A DNA stretch of 64,000 bases from a virus. Below are positions 15,310 through 25,095 of the stretch, one piece after another. Under the pieces are notes generated by a model that searched no databases, was not told where the DNA came from, and saw only the letters and a program-made list of their open reading frames with translations. Made by a program: the position numbers and the translations under genes. Within the stretch, counting starts at the first letter, position 1; every line of letters begins with the position of its first letter. The DNA lies in the IMG/VR virus record IMGVR_UViG_3300025128_000026, positions 1 to 64,000 of that record. One strand, given 5' to 3'.

Positions 15310-16068
15310 TTAGTAGTTAGATTCCTCTTGACCAGTAGCAGCTTGTTGCTGACTACCTTTTATAGAGTTATGAAAATCCCTAGCCATTTGGTAAAGCGAT
15401 GCGTTATCTACTTTTCTAAGTAGGTTCACATTAAAAGTATGCCAAGTAAAACTACCGCTCTGCTCAACAGAGTTTAGTTTGTAAACTCTAGAAAACATTG
15501 GAGCTGGCACAGCTTTGCCTGTCTTTGGATCATTCTCAAACTGATCTTCCATCAAAGAGTTCCATTGTCTACTAGTCTTAAGACCAGTTGACTTCATAGT
15601 TAACAAAGCCTTTTCAGGTTTGTCCCCATTGATGATAACAAAGTAGTTTGCTGTTTTGATAATCTGATTACCATTAGCTAACATATCTTTGTTCTGTTCG
15701 TTTTGAGTTACTTGACCCATGATGTCAGGTCCTCTGTCATTGTGCACAGGTCTGCCTTCTCTTTTTTCAAAGGGAGCCCACTCAGGATATGTCATCTTGT
15801 AGAATACAGGAATAACATCTATTCCTTTTTCTCCATTGTACAGTTTTTTAGTAACTGTATTATAAAACATACCTGCTTCTGCACCTTCAACATACTTTGC
15901 ATGTTTCTTTTTAGTTTCATCTGATCCTGATTGTAACAGTTTCAGAAAGGGTAATGCAAGATCAGTCTTTTCAATTGTCTCAAGACCCATCCCTGAATCT
16001 GATACAAAATCAATTGTTGCTAATGCACCACCTTGTTTGTTTGCTACGTCTCTTGTTTCTTCATTCAT
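15310..16068 (-). CDS. Probable ssDNA-binding or recombination helper protein
   Basis: 252 aa. It contains TDLALPFLKLLQSGSDETKK, YNTVTKKLYNGEKGIDVIPV and LLTMKSTGLKTSRQWNSLM, a pattern common in phage proteins beside primase and helicase genes. These are often annotated as unknown but behave like ssDNA-binding proteins by context. The C-terminus is polar and ends QEESNY, compatible with an acidic-tail SSB, though weakly. The function is inferred from context. Confidence 0.6.
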   Translation of the reverse strand: MNEETRDVANKQGGALATIDFVSDSGMGLETIEKTDLALPFLKLLQSGSDETKKKHAKYVEGAEAGMFYNTVTKKLYNGEKGIDVIPVFYKMTYPEWAPFEKREGRPVHNDRGPDIMGQVTQNEQNKDMLANGNQIIKTANYFVIINGDKPEKALLTMKSTGLKTSRQWNSLMEDQFENDPKTGKAVPAPMFSRVYKLNSVEQSGSFTWHTFNVNLLRKVDNASLYQMARDFHNSIKGSQQQAATGQEESNY

Positions 16069-16069
16069 G

Positions 16070-16633
16070 TTATTTACTCCTTGTTATTTTTGTTTTGTTT
16101 CCTTTAAACAGATTAAAATGTTCAGATGGCAAGTCTTGTTTCCCTTCGACTCGTTCTCTGTACAATGCTTTGAGAGTCATGGGTTCTACCTTCAATTTTT
16201 GTTGGGGCTGATACCCATTACTCTCGGCAAGGTTAGCGTATTCACGCGCCTTGTTATCTTCGTTTCGACCAAAGGAAACAGTGATTTCATTTTTAATCAA
16301 ATCACCCAGGTCGTTATTTCGAAGCCAGTTAAATGCGCCCTCTCTTTTATCTACAGGTATTGTGGCGCTGTAAATTTCTTTTACTTCAATTGCTGAACCA
16401 TCGTGTAACTTCATGGTTTTAAGTTTCATAGATTCCATTATCTCTGGAATAACTTGTTCAGATATTTTATCTGCAGCTTCTTTCTTTTGTTTTAATTTTT
16501 CTTCATCTGCTTTTATTTCGTCTTCTAATTTTTGCAGTTGAATAACATAACTAGATAATGACTCTACATTATTTAGTTCATTAACTTGTTGAGGTGCATC
16601 CTCAACAAACATTTGTTGTAAGTCTTCACTCAT
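16070..16633 (-). CDS. Coiled-coil replication-operon protein (187 aa)
   Basis: An N-terminal coiled coil (about 30-75; LEDEIKADEEKLKQKKEAAD) is followed by a conserved domain with MKLKTMKLHDGSAIEVKEIY, FNWLRNNDLGDLIKN and VEPMTLKALYRERVEGK. This arrangement recurs in phage replication clusters by recollection, with no known biochemistry. It overlaps the upstream gene by 8 bp. Confidence 0.68.
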   Translation of the reverse strand: MSEDLQQMFVEDAPQQVNELNNVESLSSYVIQLQKLEDEIKADEEKLKQKKEAADKISEQVIPEIMESMKLKTMKLHDGSAIEVKEIYSATIPVDKREGAFNWLRNNDLGDLIKNEITVSFGRNEDNKAREYANLAESNGYQPQQKLKVEPMTLKALYRERVEGKQDLPSEHFNLFKGNKTKITRSK

Positions 16634-16982
16634 CTATCTTTCCTCTTTCATATAAGTTTATTTCTATTGGGTAGTATTGTCTTTCTTGTTTGTCCCATTT
16701 TAACAAATTGTATTTACCATTAGTCATATCAGAAACAATAGAACAGGCAACACCTATTATTGCAGGATCTCCAGTTAATAATAAATAATCATCTGTTGTA
16801 AAATCTTTTAACAGTTTTCTTAATTTAAATATTAGAGGTCCTGGTGAAAAAATAATTTGCGATAACTCAGGTAATAAAAATTTAAGCTCACCGTATTTTG
16901 ATGCGCCCATAATATTTATTTTAGGGTTACCGGTTTGGGTACCAGGTATTTCCTGGATTACATAAACAGTATTATCTTTCAT
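16626..16982 (-). CDS. Conserved protein at head of replication operon (118 aa)
   Basis: I chose the start MKDNTVYVIQEIPGTQTG at 16982, because a TTGACA-17-TATATG promoter ends only a few bases before it; an in-frame ATG at 17018 lies within the -35 box. The sequence has YLLLTGDPAIIGVACSIVSD and QERQYYPIEINLYERGK. It is the first gene of the minus-strand replication operon. Family recurrent in marine phages by recollection; no function is known. Confidence 0.68.
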   Translation of the reverse strand: MKDNTVYVIQEIPGTQTGNPKINIMGASKYGELKFLLPELSQIIFSPGPLIFKLRKLLKDFTTDDYLLLTGDPAIIGVACSIVSDMTNGKYNLLKWDKQERQYYPIEINLYERGKIDE

Positions 16983-16985
16983 GGC

Positions 16986-17018
16986 TTGACATATAGTTTG
17001 TTTTTGATAAAGTGTCAA
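16986..17018. promoter_or_regulatory. Face-to-face divergent promoters for the replication genes
   Basis: Plus: TTGACA (16986-16991), 16 nt, TAAAGT (17008-17013), towards the SNF2 helicase. Minus: TTGACA (17013-17018), 17 nt, TATATG (16990-16995), towards the 118-aa gene. The -35 of each overlaps or touches the -10 of the other. The minus leader is only about 7 nt. Confidence 0.65.
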
Positions 17019-17036
17019 CTAGAAAGAAGAAAAACT

Positions 17037-18467
17037 ATGAACTATAAATTTAAGACTAAGCCATACGCGCATCAACTCAAAGCATTAGAAATGTCTTGGG
17101 ATAAAAAAGCATTTGCATATTTTATGGAAATGGGAACAGGTAAATCTAAAGTATTAATTGATAACATATCAATGCTTTACGACAAAGGTAAGATCAACGG
17201 TGCCTTAATTGTTGCACCAAAAGGTGTATATAAAAACTGGTATAGTGCAGAGATACCCACACATATGCCTGACCATATTGAAAAGAAGGCTGTATTGTGG
17301 CAAGCAATGATTAACAAAAAACAACAACAAATTCTTGATACTTTATTTAAACCAGAAACAGATCTACATATTTTAATTATGAATGTAGAGGCACTGTCTA
17401 CTAAAAAAGGTGTAGACTTTGCAGCTAAATTTTTAAACTCACATGATTGTTTGATGGCTATTGATGAGTCTACAACAATCAAAAACCCAGATGCTAAACG
17501 TACAAAAAATATTGTAGGTCTGGGTGAGAAAGTTAAATTTAAAAGAATACTTACAGGTTCACCAGTTACAAAGTCACCACTAGACTTATATAAACAATGT
17601 GAGTTCCTTGACACTTGGCTCTTGGACCATGCTTCTTATTACACGTTTAGAACTAGATACGCAGTGATGAAGACAGCACACTTTGGTGGTAGATCTGTGC
17701 AGATAGTAGCTGGATACAAAAATCTTGCAGAGTTGTCTGACAAACTAAAACCATTTTCTTATCGTGTATTAAAAGATGATTGTCTAGATCTACCAAAGAA
17801 AACATTTATGAAACGTATTGTAAACCTGACACCAGATCAGTTTAAAGTATACGAGCAGATGAAAAAACAGGCACTTGCAATATTAAATGGCAAGATGATT
17901 ACTACTGCAAATGCATTGACACAGTTGATGCGATTACAACAGATTACATGTGGTCACTTCAAAGCAGACGATGGCACAACACAAGAATTAAAAAGTAATA
18001 GACTCGATGAACTAATCAATGTGTTAGGTGAGATAGAAGGTAAGGTTGTTATCTGGGCCCACTGGCAGAGTGATGTTAGACAGATTATAAAAGCAATCGT
18101 TGAAGAGTTTGGTCCAGATTCTTTTGTAGACTACTATGGTTTAACACCACAAGAAGATAGACAAAAAAATATTAAACGTTTTCAAGACGATGATAAGTGT
18201 AGATTCTTCATAGGCACACCACAAACAGGTGGTTATGGTATTACATTGACTGCAGCTAGTAATATGATTTACTATTCTAACGGTTATGATTTAGAGAAAC
18301 GTCAACAATCAGAAGCTAGAATAGATCGTATCGGTCAAGAAAAACCCATGACATATATTGATATTATCTGTGAAGATACAGTTGATGAAAGAATTGTAAA
18401 AGCTTTACGTAAGAAAGTTAATATTGCAAGTAAGGTTATGGGCGAAGAACTAAAAGCTTGGATCTAG
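17037..18467 (+). CDS. SNF2/DEAD-type superfamily 2 helicase
   Basis: 476 aa from MNYKFKTKPYAHQLKAL, preceded by an AGAAAGAAGA ribosome-binding run. Motifs: YFMEMGTGKSKV (Walker A), ALIVAPKGVYKNW (Ia), MAIDESTTIKN (DExx variant), RILTGSPVTKSP (III), then C-terminal KVVIWAHWQSDVRQI, GYGITLTAASNMIYYSNGYD and QSEARIDRIGQEKPM (V-VI). This is the compact SNF2-like phage helicase class that remodels or translocates on DNA. It is divergent from the other replication genes and controlled by the shared promoter region. Confidence 0.93.
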   Translation: MNYKFKTKPYAHQLKALEMSWDKKAFAYFMEMGTGKSKVLIDNISMLYDKGKINGALIVAPKGVYKNWYSAEIPTHMPDHIEKKAVLWQAMINKKQQQILDTLFKPETDLHILIMNVEALSTKKGVDFAAKFLNSHDCLMAIDESTTIKNPDAKRTKNIVGLGEKVKFKRILTGSPVTKSPLDLYKQCEFLDTWLLDHASYYTFRTRYAVMKTAHFGGRSVQIVAGYKNLAELSDKLKPFSYRVLKDDCLDLPKKTFMKRIVNLTPDQFKVYEQMKKQALAILNGKMITTANALTQLMRLQQITCGHFKADDGTTQELKSNRLDELINVLGEIEGKVVIWAHWQSDVRQIIKAIVEEFGPDSFVDYYGLTPQEDRQKNIKRFQDDDKCRFFIGTPQTGGYGITLTAASNMIYYSNGYDLEKRQQSEARIDRIGQEKPMTYIDIICEDTVDERIVKALRKKVNIASKVMGEELKAWI

Positions 18468-18640
18468 AGAACTTTATCTAACAAACTAATTATTACAAAA
18501 GCTGCTGTACCAATCAGTAGTCTTTCTATTCTAACAATTTGTAATTTTAATTCTTTAATTTGTTCAAAAGTTTGCCTTTGCATTATTCTGCAAAGTTTTT
18601 CATGATCTTCTATTTTTTGTAATGCTGATTTTCTAGCCAT
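18464..18640 (-). CDS. XhlA-like small tail-anchored membrane protein (58 aa)
   Basis: Start MARKSALQKIEDHEKLCRIM overlaps the stop of the gene at 18640 (TAATG). A charged helix leads to RIERLLIGTAAFVIISLLDKVL, one C-terminal TM segment. This matches the layout of haemolysin XhlA-type lysis accessory proteins. It converges on the helicase with 4 bp overlap. A second holin-type function is plausible but unproven. Confidence 0.6.
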   Translation of the reverse strand: MARKSALQKIEDHEKLCRIMQRQTFEQIKELKLQIVRIERLLIGTAAFVIISLLDKVL

Positions 18641-20076
18641 TATAGTAGATCTACGATCCCTCCGTCGCCGTAAGGTTTTCTTTGAACTAAACCACCATCT
18701 TTCCAACCCCAACCAGACATACCACCTCCACCGCCAGGTCTTGCTCCTCCAGATCTTGCTTGTCGTGATCCACCTCCGGCTTTTGCTGCAGAAGATCCAC
18801 CACCGCCATAACTAGCACCGCCACCCTGACTCGGTGGTCCTCCACCGCCTCCACCCTGACTTGGTGGTCCACCTGTTGATACATTACTGTAATCAGGTTT
18901 TGAAGTAGTTACTGCTCCTGTATCACCTCTACCAGAAGATGGTGTGTAAGTTGCAGCATCATCATAGTCTTGAATGGATTTGTCCATACCTTCACTTAAT
19001 CCGACAGCTCCTGAAGCGCCAAATCCTGCAGCTGCTAAATCTTTTTGTATTTTTTCTCTTTTCTTCTCTCTTTTGTCATAATCCAACATTGTTTTTTCTT
19101 TTTCTTTTTCATCAACTTCTTTTTGAGTATCCTCTAAAAGTTTAGTAAATATATTTTTTTCAAAACCATCTATTGCTGTTATCAATTCATCATAACGTTT
19201 TTTACTAAGTTTTCCGTCGTCAAGATTTTTCTTTAAGTTAGCTTTTCTATCATCAATTGTTTTTTGAGACATATTCTGTAAATTATAACCTTGGAATATA
19301 TTAATTCCTGATGGATCAGAGTAATCTAATGCACCAAATTTACCGGTATCTGATCTAGTGCCAAAATTTTGAAATGCTATTCTACCTATATCATCCACAG
19401 CAAGACCTTGATCTAAAGCTCTTCGTTCTAAAATCGATCTTCTATTTACAGGCATAGCTTCTTTAAGAAAATCTATACCAGTTTTAGCCATTGCTGACAC
19501 AGGATTATAAACTGCTGCTGCAACTTTAAATAAAGGATTTTCTAATATATTTTGTCTGACACTTGCTAAAAAACCTATGTCTTCTTCATCGTCTCCAACT
19601 CCTGTTATAAAAGCTCTATCATCATAACTTTTTCCTGTCTCATCATATACAAACTCTCTTCCAGGTCCACTTTGAACTATACCTCCTGGCGCTCCTCCTA
19701 TGTAATTAGGATTGGGGTTTTCTTTAGTGCCATAAAAGAATTCACCAGCGTCAGCTCTGTTTTGTAAATATCTTTGATCTGCTTCTGACATAAATCTTAT
19801 GTCCGTTGTAGGTAACTCAGAAAATTTTGTGCCTTCCATCGTAGTTCCTCCTACTGGATCAAATGGATTAAATACTGATCCTGTTGGTTGTTTAATTCTG
19901 CTTAAATCAACCCCCATGGCATTAATCGCTTCATTGCCACGACCACTACCTCCAGCTCCTGGAAATGGATCTGTTGTTACTGGACCATCATCGCTTTGAT
20001 CACCGCCACCTAAATAGTATTGGTACAGATCAAACAGTCCGCCTCTTTGTCCTAATCTAACTCCTGGGTATTCCAT
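18640..20076 (-). CDS. Virion-associated protein with Gly-rich tail (478 aa)
   Basis: N-terminus MEYPGVRLGQRGGLFDLYQ, a central globular and helical part (about 130-350), then a glycine/serine-rich C-terminus (about 390-460) ending WKDGGLVQRKPYGDGGIVDLL. The GGL/GGI ending resembles the GGR(V/I) motif of other structural proteins here. It lies in the late cluster behind the 1291-aa protein. Probably an internal virion or tail component. Confidence 0.65.
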   Translation of the reverse strand: MEYPGVRLGQRGGLFDLYQYYLGGGDQSDDGPVTTDPFPGAGGSGRGNEAINAMGVDLSRIKQPTGSVFNPFDPVGGTTMEGTKFSELPTTDIRFMSEADQRYLQNRADAGEFFYGTKENPNPNYIGGAPGGIVQSGPGREFVYDETGKSYDDRAFITGVGDDEEDIGFLASVRQNILENPLFKVAAAVYNPVSAMAKTGIDFLKEAMPVNRRSILERRALDQGLAVDDIGRIAFQNFGTRSDTGKFGALDYSDPSGINIFQGYNLQNMSQKTIDDRKANLKKNLDDGKLSKKRYDELITAIDGFEKNIFTKLLEDTQKEVDEKEKEKTMLDYDKREKKREKIQKDLAAAGFGASGAVGLSEGMDKSIQDYDDAATYTPSSGRGDTGAVTTSKPDYSNVSTGGPPSQGGGGGGPPSQGGGASYGGGGSSAAKAGGGSRQARSGGARPGGGGGMSGWGWKDGGLVQRKPYGDGGIVDLL

Positions 20077-20078
20077 AA

Positions 20079-23000
20079 TTATATTCCTCTCATTAGTTTA
20101 TCATACTCAGCTCGCTGTGCAAGATTCATTTGAGAGTATGGAATTGCAGTATTAACAGAAGTTACAGGCGGTTGTAATAACTGAGGATTAACTTGCGCTA
20201 ATCCAGATATATTAGATGTTACCGGTTGTTCTTCTGTTGGTGTGCTAAATGGGTTTTCAAACTCAGGAAACTCTCCTAAAGATAATGGTGCAATCGATAG
20301 CATATCATAGATAGCACTTATAACAGGAGCTGCTGAGTCCATTGGATTTGCTACACCTAATCTAACGGAATTTTCTCTTATTGCTTTATTTACTTCTCTT
20401 GAAATATCATAAGGTCTAAAGATACCTTCTTCTAGAGCACGTTTTTCTTTTTTAGATGTAGCTCTATCTAATGATTCATTTAAATTTTCTTCATTAATTG
20501 CTAACGTTCTTGCTGCATCTATATCTAATTTATAGTTTTTCTTAACACCAAACAACGCTCTGTTTGCATTTATGTATGCATCAACAATTTGTTCTGGTGT
20601 AACTACACCTGCTCTTAGTGCTTCTTTAGTAAATAATCTTTTAGAATCTCTAGCACCTCTAACAAAGTCAGCTGTCTTGTATTTAAAAGTTCTTTCAGGA
20701 TCTACTTTTACATTTCTTGCACCAACAAAACCCCACAGTTCATCGCCAAACTCAAACTGTCTACCTTGTGGATCAAAACTATCTGGGTCATCTTTATTTT
20801 TCAAAGATATCTTTAATCTTTTTAATGTTGGATAAGATAATGGCGCTTGTGATTTAACCAAGTGGGCCATAATTTTATATGCTTTATTACCATCAGAATC
20901 TTGTTCGTTAAATACCTCAAAACCTTCTCTTGTTTTACCACCTCTAAGAAATATATCAGCTGTAGCTTCTGTCCAAATAGATTCTGAAATAAATGGTGAT
21001 GCAACTTCTTTACCTGCAATAAACATACCTCTAAGAAAATCATCCATCATACCGTCTTCATCTTCTCTACCTGAAGCAACTTCATTAACAATAGTTTGAA
21101 AAGGTCTAATTAAAATATCGTATGGGTTAGCATGACTGAAGTCTACATATTTATCTAACTTACCTGTCTCTTCATCTCTAATAGGAAGTAGTGTAGAGTT
21201 CTTAGACCAATCAGCTACATATCTTCTTAATGCTTCCATCTCATCGTTAGTGACATTGTGTATTGTTTTAAACGCTGCAACTGTTGCTGCTGGAATTGCT
21301 GCTGTAGTTGCAGCCATACCTATTAATCTTTGGTATCCTATTCTTGCTAATGGTTTTACTGTATCACCTGCATCATTAACAGTTGTGTAATTAATTTCTT
21401 TTAGTCCACGTCTTGCAATGTTTGTACCTGTTCTCATAATTTCTGCAGGGAAAGATACAAAATTTCCAAGCGGTAATTTTCTTAAACCTTTTACAAACTC
21501 AGACACATAATCATAGTTTGGTATATTATTTCTTACAATATCTGCTGCCTCTTCTTCTATTTCGTCTATTGTTCTTTTAACTCCAGCTCTTTCGTATGCT
21601 GTAGCTAATCTTCTAGACTCTACAGAAAACGTAGCCATCTTCCAAAAATCATCTTCAGCTGTATATAAATCTTCCCCAACTCCTCTTGCTTTAGATGCAA
21701 ATCTTGCTAACCATCTAGGTGCAATAGTGCTTGCATTTTCTACAAGATTAGTATCACCAATTAAACTTCTTAGATCTCCTAATCTTACGTTAGAGTTTGT
21801 TACACCTAATTGTAACATTTTTCTGTATCTATCATTTTGTTTTCTCATACCAGGTAAGGGTGCTTGCAGTGCTTGATATGCAAACTTGATAGCTGTTGGA
21901 TCTGGTATAACACCATTCGCAGTTGCGAAGGCACCAGCGCTCACAAAGTTACGAATGTGTGTAATTGGTGACAAAATTGTTTTTGCCATTTGTGATGTTG
22001 CTTTAGGATATAAAACAAAACCTGCGTATATCTGACTTGTTAAACCTTCACCTAATAAATTTTTATTTGTTTCTTCTAATGCATCTGCAATTTCATCAAT
22101 TGCATACATACCATTAAGTGGATTAGTAGATCCTACTTCTAGTTTTTTTGCAGGATCTAAATTAATTTGTCTAAATCTAGCTGTATTTAATTCTCTTGCA
22201 GCTGTACCATCGGCTACTTCATCTGCAGTATAAAACATTTTTCTACCCGTAGAACTAGCTGCACCTAATCTATCTGATTGTTGTAATAGTTCGTTAAAAA
22301 ATTGATTACGTCTTGTAATTAAAGATAGTCTTGTTGTACCACTTAATATAGTCTGCATTGGGTTTTTAGTTTTACCTAATACTGCTTCTATATTTTTTCT
22401 CGCTTCTTTATTTATTAACTTACTATTATCTAAGTTTACTAAATCTTCTTGAATAGTGCCTTTTCTGAAAATTGGCATCTTAAATAATGGAGAGGCTTCT
22501 TTATCTAATCTTAAACCTTTTGGTAGACCTTGTTTTTGTGCAGACTTAACAAGTCTTTCAACATAAAGTTCTGCTTCACCATCAGTTAATCTAACACCAT
22601 TTCTTCTAGCTTGTTCAATAAACATTTTTTTAGTAGCTTCAACTGCCTCTGTTGCAGGTTTCCAATTGAAAAAAGGTATTAAAGATCTATTTTGATACAC
22701 ATCATAAGTTTGTCCTAACCAATCTTTAAATTTATTACCAAACAAACCTTTAAACTCATCTAATTGTTTACCTGTAATTCTTGTGCTAAGAGCACTAAAC
22801 ATTTCACCCCAACCAGTTCTAATCGCTGTAATATTATCAAAGATGTCATCTATGTTTTTTAATTTGTCTGCATCATCTCCTATAATATCTCTTAATTTTT
22901 TTATAAGTTTTGCTTTTTTAGTTGCATCTACATCACCAAATTTAACATTACCTGCTTTATTAACCGTAGGTTTACCTGAAAGTAGGACATCATTCATTTG

Positions 23001-23954
23001 TTCTAACACATCTTTTCTATCTTTATATAATGGACTTTTATCAGATATAGTTTTCCATGCAGGAAATATTGCATCTATTCTTTTATCTAATTCTCTTGAT
23101 GTTTGTTTTGCAAGTTGTATATCTTGAGCTCTTAAACCAATTTGTCTTCTTTCAAGATCAAAAAATTCTTGTGTCTTACCACCTCTTGCTCTTGCAAACG
23201 ATGCAATTTTATCTAGTGTTTGATCTATTTTACTATTTGAAAATCTATTCTTAGCACCTCTTGTTGCTAGATTCTTAATTGTTTTACCAACACCACCCAG
23301 TATACCACTAAATAAAGCACCCTCAGTACCAAACTTAACTCTGTTAATTAGTTCTCTTGTTGGATCGTAATCATCATCTCTTTCAAGTTCTGTTGGTCCA
23401 CCTAATAAATCACCAAACGTTCCAACTTCATTTACGTCGCCAATAAACACACCTTCAGCTACACCAGATGCAGCGGACCCAACAATAAATTGTGCAGTCT
23501 TACCTCTAGCATTTAGTTTAGTTGCTTGTTTAGCACCTTTAACTAAATTAGGTTCTGTTAGTTTAAAATATTTACCAGCTCTACCAGCTTGAAATGCTTT
23601 GGCTGCAAGGTTTGCACCTGCAGAATATGCACCTACAGCAGGAAAACCTATGTTAACTAATGTTTCTGTAATTTTACCAGCAGTTGTTGCTTCTGCTTGT
23701 TCATCTAATGTAGTAAGGTCATCAAAAAATTTTTCTACTTCTGCTGCCTTGTTAGTATCAGCTCCTAGATCCATGAGACTAGCACCTAGTGACGCAAAAC
23801 CTTTTGGTATAGCAAGTAAACCAGAACCTACACCTGCAAGCATAGACTGTAATACACTTATATCGCTGTAGTCTTCAGCTTCATTTAATTTAAAGCCTGT
23901 GCTTACGCTTTCTTTTTCATTTTGTTCAAGAAGCTTCTCTAGTTCCGAGGCCAT
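20079..23954 (-). CDS. Large internal virion/tail protein (1291 aa)
   Basis: The longest gene of the window. It has an N-terminal hydrophobic glycine-rich helical region (SMLAGVGSGLLAIPKGFASL, TLVNIGFPAVGAYSAGANLA), long charged helices (about 230-500), and a segment YVDFSHANPYDILIRPF near 970. In podophages such giants are ejected into the host envelope to form a channel. The amphipathic regions fit that, but no lysozyme or peptidase motif was found. The role is inferred from size, position and composition. Confidence 0.7.
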   Translation of the reverse strand: MASELEKLLEQNEKESVSTGFKLNEAEDYSDISVLQSMLAGVGSGLLAIPKGFASLGASLMDLGADTNKAAEVEKFFDDLTTLDEQAEATTAGKITETLVNIGFPAVGAYSAGANLAAKAFQAGRAGKYFKLTEPNLVKGAKQATKLNARGKTAQFIVGSAASGVAEGVFIGDVNEVGTFGDLLGGPTELERDDDYDPTRELINRVKFGTEGALFSGILGGVGKTIKNLATRGAKNRFSNSKIDQTLDKIASFARARGGKTQEFFDLERRQIGLRAQDIQLAKQTSRELDKRIDAIFPAWKTISDKSPLYKDRKDVLEQMNDVLLSGKPTVNKAGNVKFGDVDATKKAKLIKKLRDIIGDDADKLKNIDDIFDNITAIRTGWGEMFSALSTRITGKQLDEFKGLFGNKFKDWLGQTYDVYQNRSLIPFFNWKPATEAVEATKKMFIEQARRNGVRLTDGEAELYVERLVKSAQKQGLPKGLRLDKEASPLFKMPIFRKGTIQEDLVNLDNSKLINKEARKNIEAVLGKTKNPMQTILSGTTRLSLITRRNQFFNELLQQSDRLGAASSTGRKMFYTADEVADGTAARELNTARFRQINLDPAKKLEVGSTNPLNGMYAIDEIADALEETNKNLLGEGLTSQIYAGFVLYPKATSQMAKTILSPITHIRNFVSAGAFATANGVIPDPTAIKFAYQALQAPLPGMRKQNDRYRKMLQLGVTNSNVRLGDLRSLIGDTNLVENASTIAPRWLARFASKARGVGEDLYTAEDDFWKMATFSVESRRLATAYERAGVKRTIDEIEEEAADIVRNNIPNYDYVSEFVKGLRKLPLGNFVSFPAEIMRTGTNIARRGLKEINYTTVNDAGDTVKPLARIGYQRLIGMAATTAAIPAATVAAFKTIHNVTNDEMEALRRYVADWSKNSTLLPIRDEETGKLDKYVDFSHANPYDILIRPFQTIVNEVASGREDEDGMMDDFLRGMFIAGKEVASPFISESIWTEATADIFLRGGKTREGFEVFNEQDSDGNKAYKIMAHLVKSQAPLSYPTLKRLKISLKNKDDPDSFDPQGRQFEFGDELWGFVGARNVKVDPERTFKYKTADFVRGARDSKRLFTKEALRAGVVTPEQIVDAYINANRALFGVKKNYKLDIDAARTLAINEENLNESLDRATSKKEKRALEEGIFRPYDISREVNKAIRENSVRLGVANPMDSAAPVISAIYDMLSIAPLSLGEFPEFENPFSTPTEEQPVTSNISGLAQVNPQLLQPPVTSVNTAIPYSQMNLAQRAEYDKLMRGI

Positions 23955-23962
23955 TTAGTCTC

Positions 23963-25087
23963 CTAACCTTTTTCTTTTCCAAGAAATTCAAGAGCTAACT
24001 CTCCCTTTGCATTTACTATTACTTTATATAATCCGTTGTCAGGAGCGTGATAAACTACTTTACCTACTGAATCTTCAGAAAATGTTTTTACATCTTTTTT
24101 ATTATTGATAACTCCTGCAAAATTTTCATCGTCTCTGTATTTATCTTGAACAGCTCTAGATTTACCTAAATCTGCTTCTATTCTTAAAAATCTATCTTCT
24201 GGATCTTCTATATCTGCTTTAGCTGTAAGAGATTTAAATAATATTTCTTCATCAGGAGTTCTTCCTTCTTTTCCTTTTAAAGCAAGTTCTTGAACAACTT
24301 CATAGTTACCCTTTGCCCTATCTTTTCTACTTGCTTGTGCAATACTCTTTTTAATATCTTCTTCTATTGCAAGTCTAGCTGCAGCTTGTTTAGTTTCATC
24401 TATTTTACCTGTTGCACCAGCTGCTGCAGTAATAGCGTTTGCTATATCTTGCATAGTGTTACCAGTAGACTTACCAAACTGTGCACTAGCTGCTGCAAGA
24501 GCATTATTAATAACTCTTTTTCTAGCACCAGGATTTAATAATTCTTCAAATTCTCTTGCTCTAGCTTTAAGAATTGCATTTTTTTCAGCTTGAGTCACAA
24601 CATTAGAACCAGTATCTTTTGTTGTAATTGTTGGTTCAGTGTCTTCATCTGGCACTTCAACTTTAGGTGTAGTTTGTTTTAAAACGTCTTCTAAATTTCC
24701 AGAAAAATATTTTTGATATGGTCTTAATTGTTCTTGTGTTGATAAAGCTGTTTCTGCAGCTTTTTTCTTTTGAACAATTGGAGCTGATTCTACAACTTGT
24801 GATATAATATCTTTTTTAGGATCAGCAGGTCTTAAACTAAATATATTAGCAAACCTACCTGCCATATCTTTTTCAGCTCTAAATGGATTACCCATTCCTA
24901 TTGATTGAAATGCTCTTAATTGGTCCATGTCAGGAGTTTGATAAAAAGGATCAAATGTTGCATTTACATTTTGTAAAGGTGTACCATCTTGTAGTTCTTC
25001 TCTATCAACCAAACCACTCATAATACCATCGTTACCTACTTCGGCTTTGCCTCCTATTCTAAACATTGGTCTTCTTAAAGTTCTCAT
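23963..25087 (-). CDS. Structural protein of late cluster (374 aa)
   Basis: It begins MRTLRRPMFRIGGKAEVGND, with a GG motif like its neighbours. It then has helical, Ala-rich stretches (NNALAAASAQFGKSTGNTMQ, NAITAAAGATG) typical of internal virion proteins, and a small C-terminal beta part (GKVVYHAPDNGLYKVIVNAK). It stands 8 bp after the 392-aa gene's partner region in one late operon. Function unknown. Confidence 0.65.
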   Translation of the reverse strand: MRTLRRPMFRIGGKAEVGNDGIMSGLVDREELQDGTPLQNVNATFDPFYQTPDMDQLRAFQSIGMGNPFRAEKDMAGRFANIFSLRPADPKKDIISQVVESAPIVQKKKAAETALSTQEQLRPYQKYFSGNLEDVLKQTTPKVEVPDEDTEPTITTKDTGSNVVTQAEKNAILKARAREFEELLNPGARKRVINNALAAASAQFGKSTGNTMQDIANAITAAAGATGKIDETKQAAARLAIEEDIKKSIAQASRKDRAKGNYEVVQELALKGKEGRTPDEEILFKSLTAKADIEDPEDRFLRIEADLGKSRAVQDKYRDDENFAGVINNKKDVKTFSEDSVGKVVYHAPDNGLYKVIVNAKGELALEFLGKEKG

Positions 25088-25095
25088 AATTTTTC

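Noticed and set aside
9976-18467. T7-like single-subunit RNA polymerase or integrase
   Set aside because: No frame shows the needed motifs in the replication region or elsewhere in the window.
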